DNA of 64,000 bases from DASSCW01 sp036556695 (GCA_036556695.1 DATBIY010000077.1:1-64000), one strand, 5' to 3'; positions 8,070-17,141 are shown, numbered from the stretch's first letter. The notes: generated from the sequence alone by a model not told the origin. A program made the numbers and translations.

Positions 8070-9671
8070 TCAGGCCAGTGGCGGCAGCTCCACCACGCGC
8101 GCCTCGCGGATGCCCGGAGCTGCACGCAACGCGTCCAGCACGTGCTCCGGCACGGCCGAATCCACGCTGACGACCATCATCGCCTCACCCGCCGCGGACA
8201 GCCGCGACAGCTCCAGCGAGGATATGTTGACCCCGGCGGCCGCGAGGGCGGTGCCCACTGCGCCCACCACGCCGGGCTGATCCCGGTGGCGGGTGATGAG
8301 CATCAGGCCGGCAAGCTCGGCATCCAGCTCGAACCCATCCAGCGAGGCCAGGTGCGGGCGGCCGTGCGCAGTCGACCCGGCCAGGCGCAGGGCGCCGTTC
8401 CCCTCGCCCAGCTCGAGGGTCACCAGGGACGACCAGGGCTCGGCGGCGTCGGTGCGCGTCTCGCGGACGGTGAGGCCGCGCTCGCGCGCCACCAGGTCGG
8501 CGTTCACCGCGTTGACACGCTGATCAGTGACGGCCTCCAAGATGCCGGCCAGGGCGGCGGTCCGCACCGGGGAGCAATCCCACGCGGCGATCTCGCCGGC
8601 GTACGTCAGCGACAGGCAATCGAACGGTTCCGGCAGCAGTTGGCGGCCGAGGATCGCCAGCCGGCGGCCGAGCTCCACGTAGGGCCGCAGGCGCGGGACC
8701 ACGTCCGGGGCCACGGACGGAGCGTTCACAGCATAGGTGGGGGTCACCCCGGCGAGCGCCTCGAGCAGCTGCTCCGCCATCTCGACCGCCACCCGGTCCT
8801 GGGCCTCCGCGGTCGACGCCCCGAGGTGCGGCGTCAGGACCGTGTTCGGGGCGAAGCGCAACGGGTTGTCGGGAGCCATCGGCTCAGCCGAGAAGACGTC
8901 CACCGCGGCACCCGCCAGCCGACCTTCGGACAGGGCCGATGCAACGGCGCGCTCGTCCACGATCCCGCCGCGCGCCACGTTGAGCAGCACCGCGCCCGGC
9001 TTCATGGCCTCGATCTGCGCGCGGCCGATGAGGCCGCGCGTCTGCGCCGTCAGCGGGGTGTGGACGGTGATGACGTCGGCCCGCAGCAGCAGCTCGGGAA
9101 GGCCGGCCAGCTTCGCACCGTGCTCGGCCGCCTGCTCATCGGTCAGGTACGGGTCGTGGGCAATCACCCGCATCTCGAAGCCGGCCGCGCGGCGGGCGAC
9201 AGCCTTGCCGATCTTTCCCAGACCGATGATGCCCAGCGTCCTGTGCCGCAGCTCGGCACCGGTGAAGCGGCCGCGCTCCCATTCGCCGCTGCGGACTGAG
9301 GCATCCGCCGACGGGATGCGGCGCAGGAGGGCCAGCATCAGGGCCATGGTGTGCTCCGCGGCGGCAATGGTGTTGCCGGTGGGGGCGTTGACCACCATCA
9401 CGCCAGCCCGGGTCGCGGCCTCCAGGTCGATGCGATCGGTGCCCACCGAAGCGACGCCCACCACCGACAGTCGCGGAGCGGCAGCGGCCAGCAGCTCGGC
9501 GTCGACGCGCGTCTGCGAGCGGACGACCAGCGCGTCCCAGCCCTCCCCCTCGGAGAGCAGCACCAGCAGTGCCGCGCGATCCAGCCCCGTGCGGACCACG
9601 GTGGCATGCGCTGCCGCCAGCACCTCCACGCCGGCGACGGCCACCGGTTCCGCGACCAGGATGCGTGCCAT
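8070..9671 (-). CDS. serA: D-3-phosphoglycerate dehydrogenase
   Basis: A 533-residue long-form SerA, the first enzyme of serine synthesis: it oxidises 3-phosphoglycerate to 3-phosphohydroxypyruvate with NAD. Domains in order: substrate-binding half; NAD domain with GLGKIG (150-155) and Asp173 for ribose; the catalytic Arg/Glu/His set including PHLGAS; an intervening regulatory (ASB) domain; and a C-terminal ACT domain of about 75 residues (RHRDQPGVVG onward). The length matches the 525-535-residue bacterial and plant type. ATG 9671 is chosen because TAGACT lies seven bases upstream and the protein begins MARILVAEP as in the family. The divergent phosphatase gene starts only 41 bases away. Confidence 0.95.
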   Translation of the reverse strand: MARILVAEPVAVAGVEVLAAAHATVVRTGLDRAALLVLLSEGEGWDALVVRSQTRVDAELLAAAAPRLSVVGVASVGTDRIDLEAATRAGVMVVNAPTGNTIAAAEHTMALMLALLRRIPSADASVRSGEWERGRFTGAELRHRTLGIIGLGKIGKAVARRAAGFEMRVIAHDPYLTDEQAAEHGAKLAGLPELLLRADVITVHTPLTAQTRGLIGRAQIEAMKPGAVLLNVARGGIVDERAVASALSEGRLAGAAVDVFSAEPMAPDNPLRFAPNTVLTPHLGASTAEAQDRVAVEMAEQLLEALAGVTPTYAVNAPSVAPDVVPRLRPYVELGRRLAILGRQLLPEPFDCLSLTYAGEIAAWDCSPVRTAALAGILEAVTDQRVNAVNADLVARERGLTVRETRTDAAEPWSSLVTLELGEGNGALRLAGSTAHGRPHLASLDGFELDAELAGLMLITRHRDQPGVVGAVGTALAAAGVNISSLELSRLSAAGEAMMVVSVDSAVPEHVLDALRAAPGIREARVVELPPLA

Positions 9672-9678
9672 GTAACCG

Positions 9679-9684
9679 AGTCTA
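9679..9684 (-). promoter_or_regulatory. -10 box, leaderless serA
   Basis: TAGACT with a 7-base gap to the serA ATG. Its partner on the other strand (9699-9704) is 14 bases away, so the two polymerases would compete for one 40-bp spacer. Confidence 0.55.
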
Positions 9685-9698
9685 GTCGGGCGGGGGTC

Positions 9699-9704
9699 TA
9701 CTCT
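9699..9704 (+). promoter_or_regulatory. -10 box, leaderless phosphatase gene
   Basis: TACTCT followed by seven bases and then ATG 9712. It mirrors the serA promoter on the opposite strand. Confidence 0.5.
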
Positions 9705-9711
9705 ATGCGCC

Positions 9712-10605
9712 ATGGGAATGACAGCTGTCCACCGGCTCCTGCGGGTTGCCCTGGGAACGGTGCTGGTAACCTCCGGCTTGGTGCATCCGCCCCGGGCGGC
9801 CGCAGTGGGCAGCGTGGTGCTGGTGGGTGCCGCCGACATCGCGAGCTGCGGCAGCACCAGCGACCAGAAGACGGCCAGCCTGCTGGACGGCATCCGCGGA
9901 ACAGTCTTCACGGCCGGCGACAACGCCTATCCCAACGGCACGGCGCGAGAGTTCAGGGCGTGCTATGCGCCCACCTGGGGCCGCCACCGAGGCCGTACGC
10001 GGCCGGCTCCCGGCAATCACGACTACCACGTTCGCGGAGCTGCCGGCTACTTCGGGTACTTCGGCGTCCGAGCCGGACCGCCCGGGCGAGGCTGGTATGC
10101 CTACAGCCGCGGCGCCTGGCGGATCTACTCGCTCAACTCGAACTGCGACGAGATCGGCGGCTGCGGGATCGGCTCCCGACAGCAGCGCTGGCTGGCGGCG
10201 GACCTGGCGGCGCACCCGCGCAAGTGCGTGCTGGCCTACTGGCACCACCCTCGCTTCAGCTCGGGAATGCACGGCAACCAGACGGAGGTCCAGGGCCTGT
10301 GGCAGACCCTCTTCAGGGCCGGGGCCGAAATCGTGGTCAACGGGCACGACCACGACTACGAGCGCTTCGCGCCCCAGGACGCGATGGGCCGGCGCGATGT
10401 CGCCCGCGGGATTCGCGAGTTCGTGGTGGGCACTGGCGGGGCGGGCCTGCGCGGTTTCTCGAACGTCAAGCCCAACAGCGAGGTGCGCCAGGCTCGCTCG
10501 GCGGGCGTGCTGAAGCTGGTGCTGGGCGCCGGGTTCTACCGCTGGCACTTCATCAGTGCGGCCACCTCCAGGTCGACCGACTCGGGAAGGGGAACGTGCC
10601 ACTGA
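9712..10605 (+). CDS. Secreted metallophosphoesterase
   Basis: A 297-residue exported phosphatase of the calcineurin/purple-acid superfamily. An N-terminal signal peptide (about 1-31) precedes the metal-binding blocks: ADIA (Asp42), AGDNAYP (GDN 69-71), PGNHDY (GNHD 101-104), YWHHP (177-180) and NGHDHDYER (GHDH 211-214). All expected dimetal ligands are visible, so it should be active outside the membrane, most likely releasing phosphate from organic esters. It is short for purple acid phosphatases and lacks their N-terminal fibronectin-like domain. ATG 9712 follows a TACTCT box by seven bases. A link to phosphate limitation is plausible, but no PHO-type box is recognised. Confidence 0.85.
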   Translation: MGMTAVHRLLRVALGTVLVTSGLVHPPRAAAVGSVVLVGAADIASCGSTSDQKTASLLDGIRGTVFTAGDNAYPNGTAREFRACYAPTWGRHRGRTRPAPGNHDYHVRGAAGYFGYFGVRAGPPGRGWYAYSRGAWRIYSLNSNCDEIGGCGIGSRQQRWLAADLAAHPRKCVLAYWHHPRFSSGMHGNQTEVQGLWQTLFRAGAEIVVNGHDHDYERFAPQDAMGRRDVARGIREFVVGTGGAGLRGFSNVKPNSEVRQARSAGVLKLVLGAGFYRWHFISAATSRSTDSGRGTCH

Positions 10606-10658
10606 CCCCGCGTACCGAGCCGATGTGCGCATCCGTGCGCTGCCGGGGTGGGTGCGTG

Positions 10659-10664
10659 TAGAGT
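10659..10664 (+). promoter_or_regulatory. -10 box before sugar-phosphate transferase
   Basis: TAGAGT lies 38 bases before ATG 10703. A start near 10671 would give a leader of about 30 nt. The closer ATG at 10674 is out of frame with the gene. Confidence 0.4.
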
Positions 10665-10702
10665 CTTGCCGGCATGCCAGTTGCAGAGATCGTCGCCGGA
10701 CC

Positions 10703-12109
10703 ATGATCCGACGCCACCTGATGGCCCTGCGCATCGGCCTGATGGCCGCCGACGCAGCGGTCGCTGCCGCCGTGTTCCTGGTGGTGGCCGATCTCCGGTA
10801 TGCGGACGGCACCTCGTCCGCACTGTGGCGTGCCCTGGACGTCGACCCGCCGGTGGCCGCCGTGCTGTTCGCCGGGACGTGGGTCATCGTGCTGTGGACG
10901 ACCGGCCTCTACCGGCTGGCCCCGCGCTGGAACGCGTGGACCGAGGTGCGCGACACGATTCGCGCCACCCTGATCGTCATTGCGCTCGTGCTGTCGGCCC
11001 TGTTCCTCACCAAGCAGACGCAGGTGAGCCGGCTGTTCCTGCTGCTGCTGTTCATCGCGGAGCCGACGGTCACGCTGGCCGGTCGGCTCGCGGTTCGCGC
11101 CACCTTCGACGCACTCCGCCGGCGCGGGCAAAACGTGCGCTACATGGTCATCGCCGGCACCGGACAGCTGGCCCAGGACTTTGCCGACGAGCTGGAGCGG
11201 CACCCGGGGCTGGGCATCCGGGTCATCGGCCACCTGTCGGCGCCGGCCGAGCCCGAGCCGGTGGTGACGCGCCCCATCCTGGGCAGCATCGACTCCATCG
11301 ACGAGATCCTGCACACCCAGGTGGTCGACGAGCTGGGCGTCTGCCTGCCGCAGGTCGCCTACCGCTACCTGGAGCCGATCACCGGCATCGCCGCCGGCGA
11401 GGGCAAGACGGTCCGGGTGGCGGTCGATCCCAGCGAGGATCTGCCCGGGGCCACCGAGGAAACTTTCGACCGCTTCCTGGTGCGCTCGATCGTCAACGAC
11501 GGCCACCGCGAGGTCGGCCTGGTGTTCAAGCGGCTCATCGACATCGCCGGCGCGAGCATCGGCCTGATCGTGCTCAGCCCGCTGTTCATGCTTGTCGCGC
11601 TGGCCATGAAGCTGTTCGACGGTGGGCCGGTGTTCTACAGCCAGACCCGCATCGGCCTGCACGGGCGGCCGTTCCGGATGTTCAAGTTCCGCTCGATGGT
11701 GCCCGACGCCGATCAGCGCCTGCGCGAGGTCAGGCACCTCAACGAGCGCAGCCACATCGCCTTCAAGGCCACGAATGACCCGCGGATCACCCGCCTTGGC
11801 GCCTGGCTGCGGCGCACCTCGATCGACGAGCTGCCGCAGCTGTGGAACGTGCTGACCGGCTCGATGAGCCTCGTCGGGCCGCGTCCCCCGCTGCCCAACG
11901 AGGTCAAGCAATACGACATCTGGCACCGCCGCCGGCTCTCCATGAAGCCGGGCATGACCGGGCTGTGGCAGGTCGAGGCGCGCCACGAACCGGACTTCGA
12001 CACCTGGGTCGAGCACGACCTGGTGTACATCGACGACTGGTCGATCTGGCTTGACCTCAAGATCCTGGCGCGCACCCTGCCGGCCATGCTGGCCCACGGC
12101 GGCCGCTGA
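10703..12109 (+). CDS. Polyprenyl-phosphate sugar-1-phosphate transferase
   Basis: A 468-residue WbaP/CpsE-type initiating enzyme that moves a sugar-1-phosphate from a nucleotide sugar to undecaprenyl phosphate at the inner membrane face. The N-terminal half has four membrane helices and a CoA-binding-like domain (VIAGTGQLAQDFADEL). The C-terminal catalytic domain starts at KRLIDIAGASIGL and carries GPVFYSQTRIG, FKFRSM, RTSIDELPQLWNVL and SLVGPRP, all expected in bacterial sugar transferases. It would start the repeat unit of the polysaccharide made by the downstream cluster. The first sugar cannot be read from sequence. ATG 10703 was chosen as it opens the first membrane helix. Confidence 0.9.
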   Translation: MIRRHLMALRIGLMAADAAVAAAVFLVVADLRYADGTSSALWRALDVDPPVAAVLFAGTWVIVLWTTGLYRLAPRWNAWTEVRDTIRATLIVIALVLSALFLTKQTQVSRLFLLLLFIAEPTVTLAGRLAVRATFDALRRRGQNVRYMVIAGTGQLAQDFADELERHPGLGIRVIGHLSAPAEPEPVVTRPILGSIDSIDEILHTQVVDELGVCLPQVAYRYLEPITGIAAGEGKTVRVAVDPSEDLPGATEETFDRFLVRSIVNDGHREVGLVFKRLIDIAGASIGLIVLSPLFMLVALAMKLFDGGPVFYSQTRIGLHGRPFRMFKFRSMVPDADQRLREVRHLNERSHIAFKATNDPRITRLGAWLRRTSIDELPQLWNVLTGSMSLVGPRPPLPNEVKQYDIWHRRRLSMKPGMTGLWQVEARHEPDFDTWVEHDLVYIDDWSIWLDLKILARTLPAMLAHGGR

Positions 12110-12136
12110 CCTTCCGCCGGCTCGCCGCGGCGCGGC

Positions 12137-13906
12137 TCAGAACGGGAAGACGATCGGGATCAGGATTAGGCTCAGCGTGATGGTCACCACGTTGAGCGGC
12201 ACGCCGACGCGCGAGAAGTCGCTGAACCGATAGCCCCCCAGCCCGTACACCATCAGGTTGGTCTGGTATCCCAGCGGTGTCAGGAACGAGAGGCTGGCGC
12301 CCATCATCACGGCGACCACGAACGGTCGCGGATCCGCGCCGATGGTCGCCGCGGCGGCTACCGCGATGGGAAACATCAGTGCGGCGGCGGCGTTGTGCGA
12401 CACCAGCTCGGTCAGGATGATCGTGGCGACCATGACCGCTGCCAGCGAGCCGATGTCGCCCAGCGGCGACATGGCGCTGACCAGGCCACCGGCCACCGCC
12501 TCGGCCAAGCCGCTGGACGAGACCGCCGCTCCCAGGCCGAATGCCGCGGCGATGAGCACCACGATCTGCAGGTCGACCGCATCGCGCGCCTGGCGCAGGG
12601 TCAGGACGCGGGTAGCCACCACGACCATCGCTGCCGCCACCGAGGCGTGGAGGATCGGCACCTGGCCGGATCCGGTGGCCAGGACGAAGCCAAGGCCCAC
12701 GGCGGCGACCAGCCAGGCGCGTCGTGGCTGGCGCGGCGAGATGCCGGAGAGCGGCGCGATGACGGCGAAGTCCGGTCGGTCGCGCCAGCGGGCGCGGAAT
12801 TCCGCATCGGACAGGATCAGCAGCGTGTCGCCGACCCGCAGCGTCACGTCGCCCAACTTGGCATTGACCCGGTGGCCGGCGCGGTGGATGGCGATGACCG
12901 CGGCGTCGTAGCGCGCGCGGAAATCGACCTCCTTCAGCGTCTGGCCCACCATGTCGCCACCGGCGCCCACCACCACCTCGTAGAAGGCGTGGACCGTCCC
13001 CGCCAGGTGACGGATCTGCCGCGCCTCGGCTGACGTCAGCCCGCGGACGCGCTGCAGGTCGACCACGTTGTCGACGCGACCCACGAAGGTCAGCAGGTCT
13101 CCGCCCTCCAGCCGCTCGTCCGGCGCCACCGGAGCGATGGAGCGGCCATCGCGCTGGATCTCCACCAGGAAGACGCCCTGCAGCTGGCGCAGCCCCGCTT
13201 CCGACACCGTGGCGCCGTCGGCCTCGCCGTTGCGCTTGACGCGCATGGTGACGGTGAAGTCGCGCCCTGCCTCCGACAGCTCGCCACTGACCGGGCTGCG
13301 GTCAGGCAGCAGGCGCGGGCTGAGGAAGACCACAGCAGCCACGCCGGCGATGGCAATCGGCAGGCCCACCAGCGTCGGCTCGAAGAGGCCGAGCGGCCGC
13401 ATGCCGGCGTCGACCAGCAGGCCCGAAACGGTCAGGTTGGTCGAGGTGCCGATGGCCGTCACCACGCCGCCGAGGATGGCGGCATAGCTGACGCCCATCA
13501 GAAACCGAGACGCGGGGAGGTTCCGCCGCGCCGAGATATCGACCACCGCCGGGATGGTCATCGCCACCAGCGTCGTGTTGTTGACGAAAGCGCTGATGCC
13601 GGCCAGTGGGTAGAGGAGGCGGGCCAGGATGCCGGTTGACGATGCGGTGCCCCTGAAGAGGAGCGCCACGATGGGCTGCATGATGCCCGCCACGTCGATC
13701 GCACGTGCCACGATCAACAGGCTGGCGATGATGATCGGCGCCTCGTTGCTGAACCCGGCGAACGCCTGGTCGGGGGTGATGATGCCGATGAGCATCAGCA
13801 CCAACGTCGCAGCCAGCACGGCCGGCGCCGGTGGCGCCTTCTCGGTGAAGAGCACGGTCACCAGGACCGCCAGCACGGCCAGCGTGATCCAGGCGCCCAG
13901 CTCCAT
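12137..13906 (-). CDS. SLC13-type anion permease with two RCK_C domains
   Basis: A 589-residue transporter of the DASS/ArsB-like group: two membrane halves flank a cytoplasmic insert of about 170 residues holding two TrkA-C (RCK_C) domains (one around EAGLRQLQGVFLVEI, one around VGAGGDMVGQTLKEVDFR). Motifs VNNTTLVAMTIP and GTSTNLTVSGLL resemble the paired SNT substrate/sodium motifs. It is the last gene behind sat and cysC (21-bp gap), so sulfate uptake is the natural assignment, as for the algal SAC1/SLT and cyanobacterial relatives. ATG 13906 is preceded directly by an in-frame TTG at 13909. Other divalent anions cannot be excluded. Confidence 0.8.
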   Translation of the reverse strand: MELGAWITLAVLAVLVTVLFTEKAPPAPAVLAATLVLMLIGIITPDQAFAGFSNEAPIIIASLLIVARAIDVAGIMQPIVALLFRGTASSTGILARLLYPLAGISAFVNNTTLVAMTIPAVVDISARRNLPASRFLMGVSYAAILGGVVTAIGTSTNLTVSGLLVDAGMRPLGLFEPTLVGLPIAIAGVAAVVFLSPRLLPDRSPVSGELSEAGRDFTVTMRVKRNGEADGATVSEAGLRQLQGVFLVEIQRDGRSIAPVAPDERLEGGDLLTFVGRVDNVVDLQRVRGLTSAEARQIRHLAGTVHAFYEVVVGAGGDMVGQTLKEVDFRARYDAAVIAIHRAGHRVNAKLGDVTLRVGDTLLILSDAEFRARWRDRPDFAVIAPLSGISPRQPRRAWLVAAVGLGFVLATGSGQVPILHASVAAAMVVVATRVLTLRQARDAVDLQIVVLIAAAFGLGAAVSSSGLAEAVAGGLVSAMSPLGDIGSLAAVMVATIILTELVSHNAAAALMFPIAVAAAATIGADPRPFVVAVMMGASLSFLTPLGYQTNLMVYGLGGYRFSDFSRVGVPLNVVTITLSLILIPIVFPF

Positions 13907-13927
13907 CAACGGGTCACGAGGGCTGGC

Positions 13928-14566
13928 TCAAGCGGAGGGAGGGCTGTAGCCGAGCTCCTCCAGCTTGGCGAGCACCTTGGCGGCCGACTCCTCGGGCGTC
14001 TCGCTGCCGTCCGTCTTGCACACGACCTCCGGGTTCAGCGGCTCCTCGTACGGGTCGTCGACGCCGGTGAAGCCTTTGATCTCGCCGGCCATGGCCTTGC
14101 GGTACAGGCCCTTCACGTCGCGATCGGCCAGCACGTCCAGCGGCGCCTCGACGTAGACCTCGACGAAGCGGCCGATATTGGCGCGGACCTGGTCGCGGAT
14201 GTCGCGGTACGGGCTGATGGCGGCGCCGATGGCCACCACGTCGTTCCGCGAGAGGACCTCGCACACCCAGCCGATGCGCAGGATGTTGGTGTCGCGGTCT
14301 TCCTTGCTGAAGCCGAGGCCCTTCGACAGGTGTGTGCGCACCACGTCGCCGTCGAGCACCTCGACCTTGTGGCCGCGGTCGCGCAGCTCTGTCTCCAGGA
14401 TGTGGGCGATGGTGCTCTTGCCCGAGCCCGAGAGCCCGGTGAACCAGATGGTGAATCCGGTCGTCTCACGGCCGTCGATCGTCCCGGCGCCACCACCCAG
14501 GTGGATGGTCTGGCCGTGGCGGTCGGTGGTGGTGATCGTCTGGACCGGCGGATCGGTCTGCGTCAT
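13928..14566 (-). CDS. cysC: Adenylylsulfate kinase
   Basis: A 212-residue APS kinase making PAPS from APS and ATP. The P-loop GLSGSGKST is at 44-52, followed by the DGDVVRTHLSKGLGFSKEDR segment that binds APS, then VYVEAPLDVLADRDVKGLYRK and the lid FTGVDDPYEEP. It is a standalone enzyme of normal length, not fused to ATP sulfurylase. It sits 29 bases after sat and 21 bases before the permease, so it is part of a three-gene sulfate activation operon. PAPS can feed reduction or sulfation. The four sulfotransferases nearby and the absence of cysH in the window favour sulfation, by inference. Confidence 0.95.
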   Translation of the reverse strand: MTQTDPPVQTITTTDRHGQTIHLGGGAGTIDGRETTGFTIWFTGLSGSGKSTIAHILETELRDRGHKVEVLDGDVVRTHLSKGLGFSKEDRDTNILRIGWVCEVLSRNDVVAIGAAISPYRDIRDQVRANIGRFVEVYVEAPLDVLADRDVKGLYRKAMAGEIKGFTGVDDPYEEPLNPEVVCKTDGSETPEESAAKVLAKLEELGYSPPSA

Positions 14567-14595
14567 GGGTGATATCGGCCTTTCGAAGTGCGTGG

Positions 14596-15774
14596 TCAGC
14601 GCGCGGCCGCCGGCTGGCGGTACGCGTCGATCAGGATCTGAGCGACTTCCGGGCGGCTGAACTCCGGCGGCGGCATCTCTCCGCTGGACAGGAGCTCGCG
14701 AACCTTGGTGCCCGAGAGGATCAGGTGCTGGTCGTCGCCGTGCGGGCAGGTCTTGTAGGAGGCCATGCCCTCGCAGGCGTGGCACCAGAAGGTGTGCTCG
14801 AAGAACAGCGGCGTAATGCCCAGCTCATCCGCGTCGAACTCGTCGAAGATCAGGTGGGCGTCGTAGGTGCCGTAGTAGCTGCCCACGCCGGCATGGTCGC
14901 GGCCGACGATGAAGTGGGTGCAGCCGTAGTTCTTGCGGGCGATGGCGTGGAAGATCGCCTCGCGCGGGCCGCCGTAGCGCATGGCGGCGGGATACACGCT
15001 CAGCAGCGTGCGGTCGGCGGGGTAGTAGTCGGCCAGCAGGGTCTGGTAGGCACGCATCCGGACGTCGGCGGGGATGTCGTCCGACTTCGTGTCGCCGACC
15101 AGCGGGTGGATCATCAGTCCATCGGTCACCTCCAGGGCGACCTTGGTCAGGTACTCGTGGGCCCGATGGATGGGGTTCCTTGTCTGGAAGCCCACCACCC
15201 GGCGCCAGCCCTTCTCGGCGAAGATGGCGCGCGTCTCTGCCGGCGTGCGGCGGAACTCGGCGAAGGGCGGGTTGACCGGCCCGTTGAGGACCTGCACCTC
15301 GCCGCCCAGGTAGACGTCGCCGAAGCTGTAGATGCGGGCCACCCCGGGGTGCGCTTCCTCGGTGGTGCGGAAGACCTGCTGCGCCTCGTGCTGTGCGTCG
15401 CGGGTGTACTTCTCGGTCAGGTCCAGGATGGCCAGGACGCGCCCGTCCTCGTCGCTGAGGGCGACCTGCGAGCCGATCTGCAGGCCATCCGCCTGCTCGG
15501 GGCTGACAGCCAGCGTCACCGGGATGGACCACGGCAGGCCGCTGGCCAGCCGCATGGAGTCGACCACGCTCCGGTAGTCGGCCTCGCCCATGAACCCGGT
15601 CAGCGGGCTGAAGGCGCCGTTGCCGATGAGCTCCAGGTCAGATGCCGTGACGCTGTTGACGGTGATCGAGGGCAGCCCGGCTGCCTGCTCCAGGGCGGCT
15701 GAGCGGGCATCACCGGTGAGGGTGCGGTCGATGAGCGTGCCGCCGTGGGGCAGCGAGGTGCGATCGGTGGTCAA
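14596..15774 (-). CDS. sat: ATP sulfurylase (sulfate adenylyltransferase)
   Basis: A 392-residue homo-oligomeric Sat that joins sulfate and ATP to APS and PPi. Key motifs are QTRNPIHRAHEYL (from residue 197, the QxRNPxHxxHE ATP-binding site), GRDHAGVGSYYG and the C-terminal LSGTKVRELL. A TTG start at 15774 is chosen because GAGGAGAG lies about seven bases upstream and the resulting length fits the family. The longer frame upstream lacks similarity. It leads sat-cysC-permease. The product PPi would be removed by the pyrophosphatase encoded at 38666. The 125-bp spacer to the divergent sulfatase holds both promoters. Confidence 0.95.
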   Translation of the reverse strand: MTTDRTSLPHGGTLIDRTLTGDARSAALEQAAGLPSITVNSVTASDLELIGNGAFSPLTGFMGEADYRSVVDSMRLASGLPWSIPVTLAVSPEQADGLQIGSQVALSDEDGRVLAILDLTEKYTRDAQHEAQQVFRTTEEAHPGVARIYSFGDVYLGGEVQVLNGPVNPPFAEFRRTPAETRAIFAEKGWRRVVGFQTRNPIHRAHEYLTKVALEVTDGLMIHPLVGDTKSDDIPADVRMRAYQTLLADYYPADRTLLSVYPAAMRYGGPREAIFHAIARKNYGCTHFIVGRDHAGVGSYYGTYDAHLIFDEFDADELGITPLFFEHTFWCHACEGMASYKTCPHGDDQHLILSGTKVRELLSSGEMPPPEFSRPEVAQILIDAYRQPAAAR

Positions 15775-15860
15775 GCGGGAACTCTCCTCGTGAGCGGCGC
15801 CGGCCGGGGAAGTGGGCAGGCAGGTGCCGCGGGCATGAAACCGTATCTCGGGCGACGCGT

Positions 15861-15866
15861 ATCGTA
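15861..15866 (-). promoter_or_regulatory. -10 box of the sat-cysC-permease operon
   Basis: TACGAT on the minus strand, about 87 bases before the sat TTG. The predicted leader of about 80 nt ends in a strong GAGGAGAG ribosome-binding site. No recognised riboswitch is seen in the leader. Confidence 0.4.
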
Positions 15867-15887
15867 CAACGCCGCGGCCAGCCGGGG

Positions 15888-15893
15888 TAGGCT
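15888..15893 (+). promoter_or_regulatory. -10 box, leaderless sulfatase gene
   Basis: TAGGCT followed by six bases and then ATG 15900. It lies 22 bases from the back-to-back sat operon -10 box. Confidence 0.5.
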
Positions 15894-15899
15894 GCCGGC

Positions 15900-17036
15900 A
15901 TGCGCACCCCGCCACGGCGCCGCAACACCGCCCTGGGCCGGATCCCCGCGGCGCTGGCCATGGTCGCGGTGCTGGTGATCGGCGTCCCGCTGGCGAGCAG
16001 CGAGCGGAACGTCGGCGCCCGCTCGGCCGGCCGCCCACCGAACATCATCGTCATTCTCACCGACGACCTTGACGTGGCGCTGTGGCGCAGCCTCCCCCTG
16101 TCCGGCGAGATCGGTGGCCACGACTTCGTCAACGCCTTCGTCACCTCTCCACTGTGCTGCCCGTCGAAGGCATCCACCCTGACCGGGCTGTATGCCCACA
16201 ACCACCGCGTCTGGGCCACCGAGCCGCCGCAGGGCGGTCTGTACGCCGCGCTGCGCAGCGGCATGCAGGACTCCACGCTGCCCGTCTGGCTGCAGGACGC
16301 CGGCTACCGGACAGGCTTCATGGGCCGCTACCTGGTCGGCTACGGCTGGCGCGACTCGCCGCCCAGCTATGTGCCTCCCGGCTGGGACACCTGGATCGGC
16401 CGCGTTTCGAACACGGCGCACGGCTACCGCAACATCGAGTTCAGCTTCGACGGCCAGGTCCGCCGGCTGCGTGGCAACGAGTCAACGCATTTTCTGCCGC
16501 AGGCGCGCGACTTCATCCGCCGGGCTGGCGACCAGCCGTACTTCCTGCTGCTGGCGCCGATGGCGCCGCATGCCCCCTGGGGAGGGGCGCGCTATCCGGG
16601 CGATCCGGCCAGGAGGCCGGGCATCATGCGTCCGATCGAGCACCTCGTCCGCCAGCTGCTGGCCGACATGGACGGCAGCACCTACCTGTTCTTCACCTCG
16701 GACAACGGCTACCACCTGGGGCCGCATCCTGGCAAGGCGACCCCGGCGGACACCGACACGCGCGTGCCGTTGTCGGTCGTGGGTCCCGACGTGGTGGAGG
16801 GCATGGATGAGCACTTCGCGTTGAACATCGACCTGGCGCCGACGATCGCCGAGCTGGCCGGCGTCGCGCCGCCGACACCGGTGGACGGCGTCTCGCTGGT
16901 GCCGCTGCTGCGTGGCCTGGACCCGCCGTGGCGCGACCGCTTCACGGTGGAGCTGCTGCCGTTCACCGCCGTGCGCAGCGCCGACCAGATCGAGATCCAC
17001 TGGGCCGACGGTCGAACGGAGCGCCGCGCCCCCTGA
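15900..17036 (+). CDS. Exported sulfatase with CCPSK active-site motif
   Basis: A 378-residue member of the type I sulfatase/alkaline phosphatase fold. An N-terminal anchor or signal helix (about 13-33) precedes NIIVILTDD (metal Asp55-Asp56). The maturation site reads CCPSKASTLTG: Cys86 would become formylglycine, but the canonical Arg of CxPxR is Lys90. Downstream HAPWG and FTSDNGYHLG supply further metal and sulfate ligands. It is divergent from sat and upstream of nrnA, so a role in removing or editing sulfate esters on surface glycans is likely. If Lys is not accepted by the maturase, it could be a phosphodiesterase-like relative. It is slightly short for the family. Confidence 0.8.
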   Translation: MRTPPRRRNTALGRIPAALAMVAVLVIGVPLASSERNVGARSAGRPPNIIVILTDDLDVALWRSLPLSGEIGGHDFVNAFVTSPLCCPSKASTLTGLYAHNHRVWATEPPQGGLYAALRSGMQDSTLPVWLQDAGYRTGFMGRYLVGYGWRDSPPSYVPPGWDTWIGRVSNTAHGYRNIEFSFDGQVRRLRGNESTHFLPQARDFIRRAGDQPYFLLLAPMAPHAPWGGARYPGDPARRPGIMRPIEHLVRQLLADMDGSTYLFFTSDNGYHLGPHPGKATPADTDTRVPLSVVGPDVVEGMDEHFALNIDLAPTIAELAGVAPPTPVDGVSLVPLLRGLDPPWRDRFTVELLPFTAVRSADQIEIHWADGRTERRAP

Positions 17037-17059
17037 GCCACCGGCGCGGGGCTGGTGGC

Positions 17060-17065
17060 TACAAT
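17060..17065 (+). promoter_or_regulatory. -10 box of the nrnA operon
   Basis: TACAAT, one base off TATAAT, 24 bases after the sulfatase stop. It gives a leader of about 70 nt ending in GGAGG before the TTG start at 17142. Confidence 0.5.
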
Positions 17066-17141
17066 CTGCGCCCGGAACCTGAGCCGGCTGCACCCGCCGC
17101 AGGCCCGCTGCCCACTGACCACGTCACCATTGGAGGATCAT

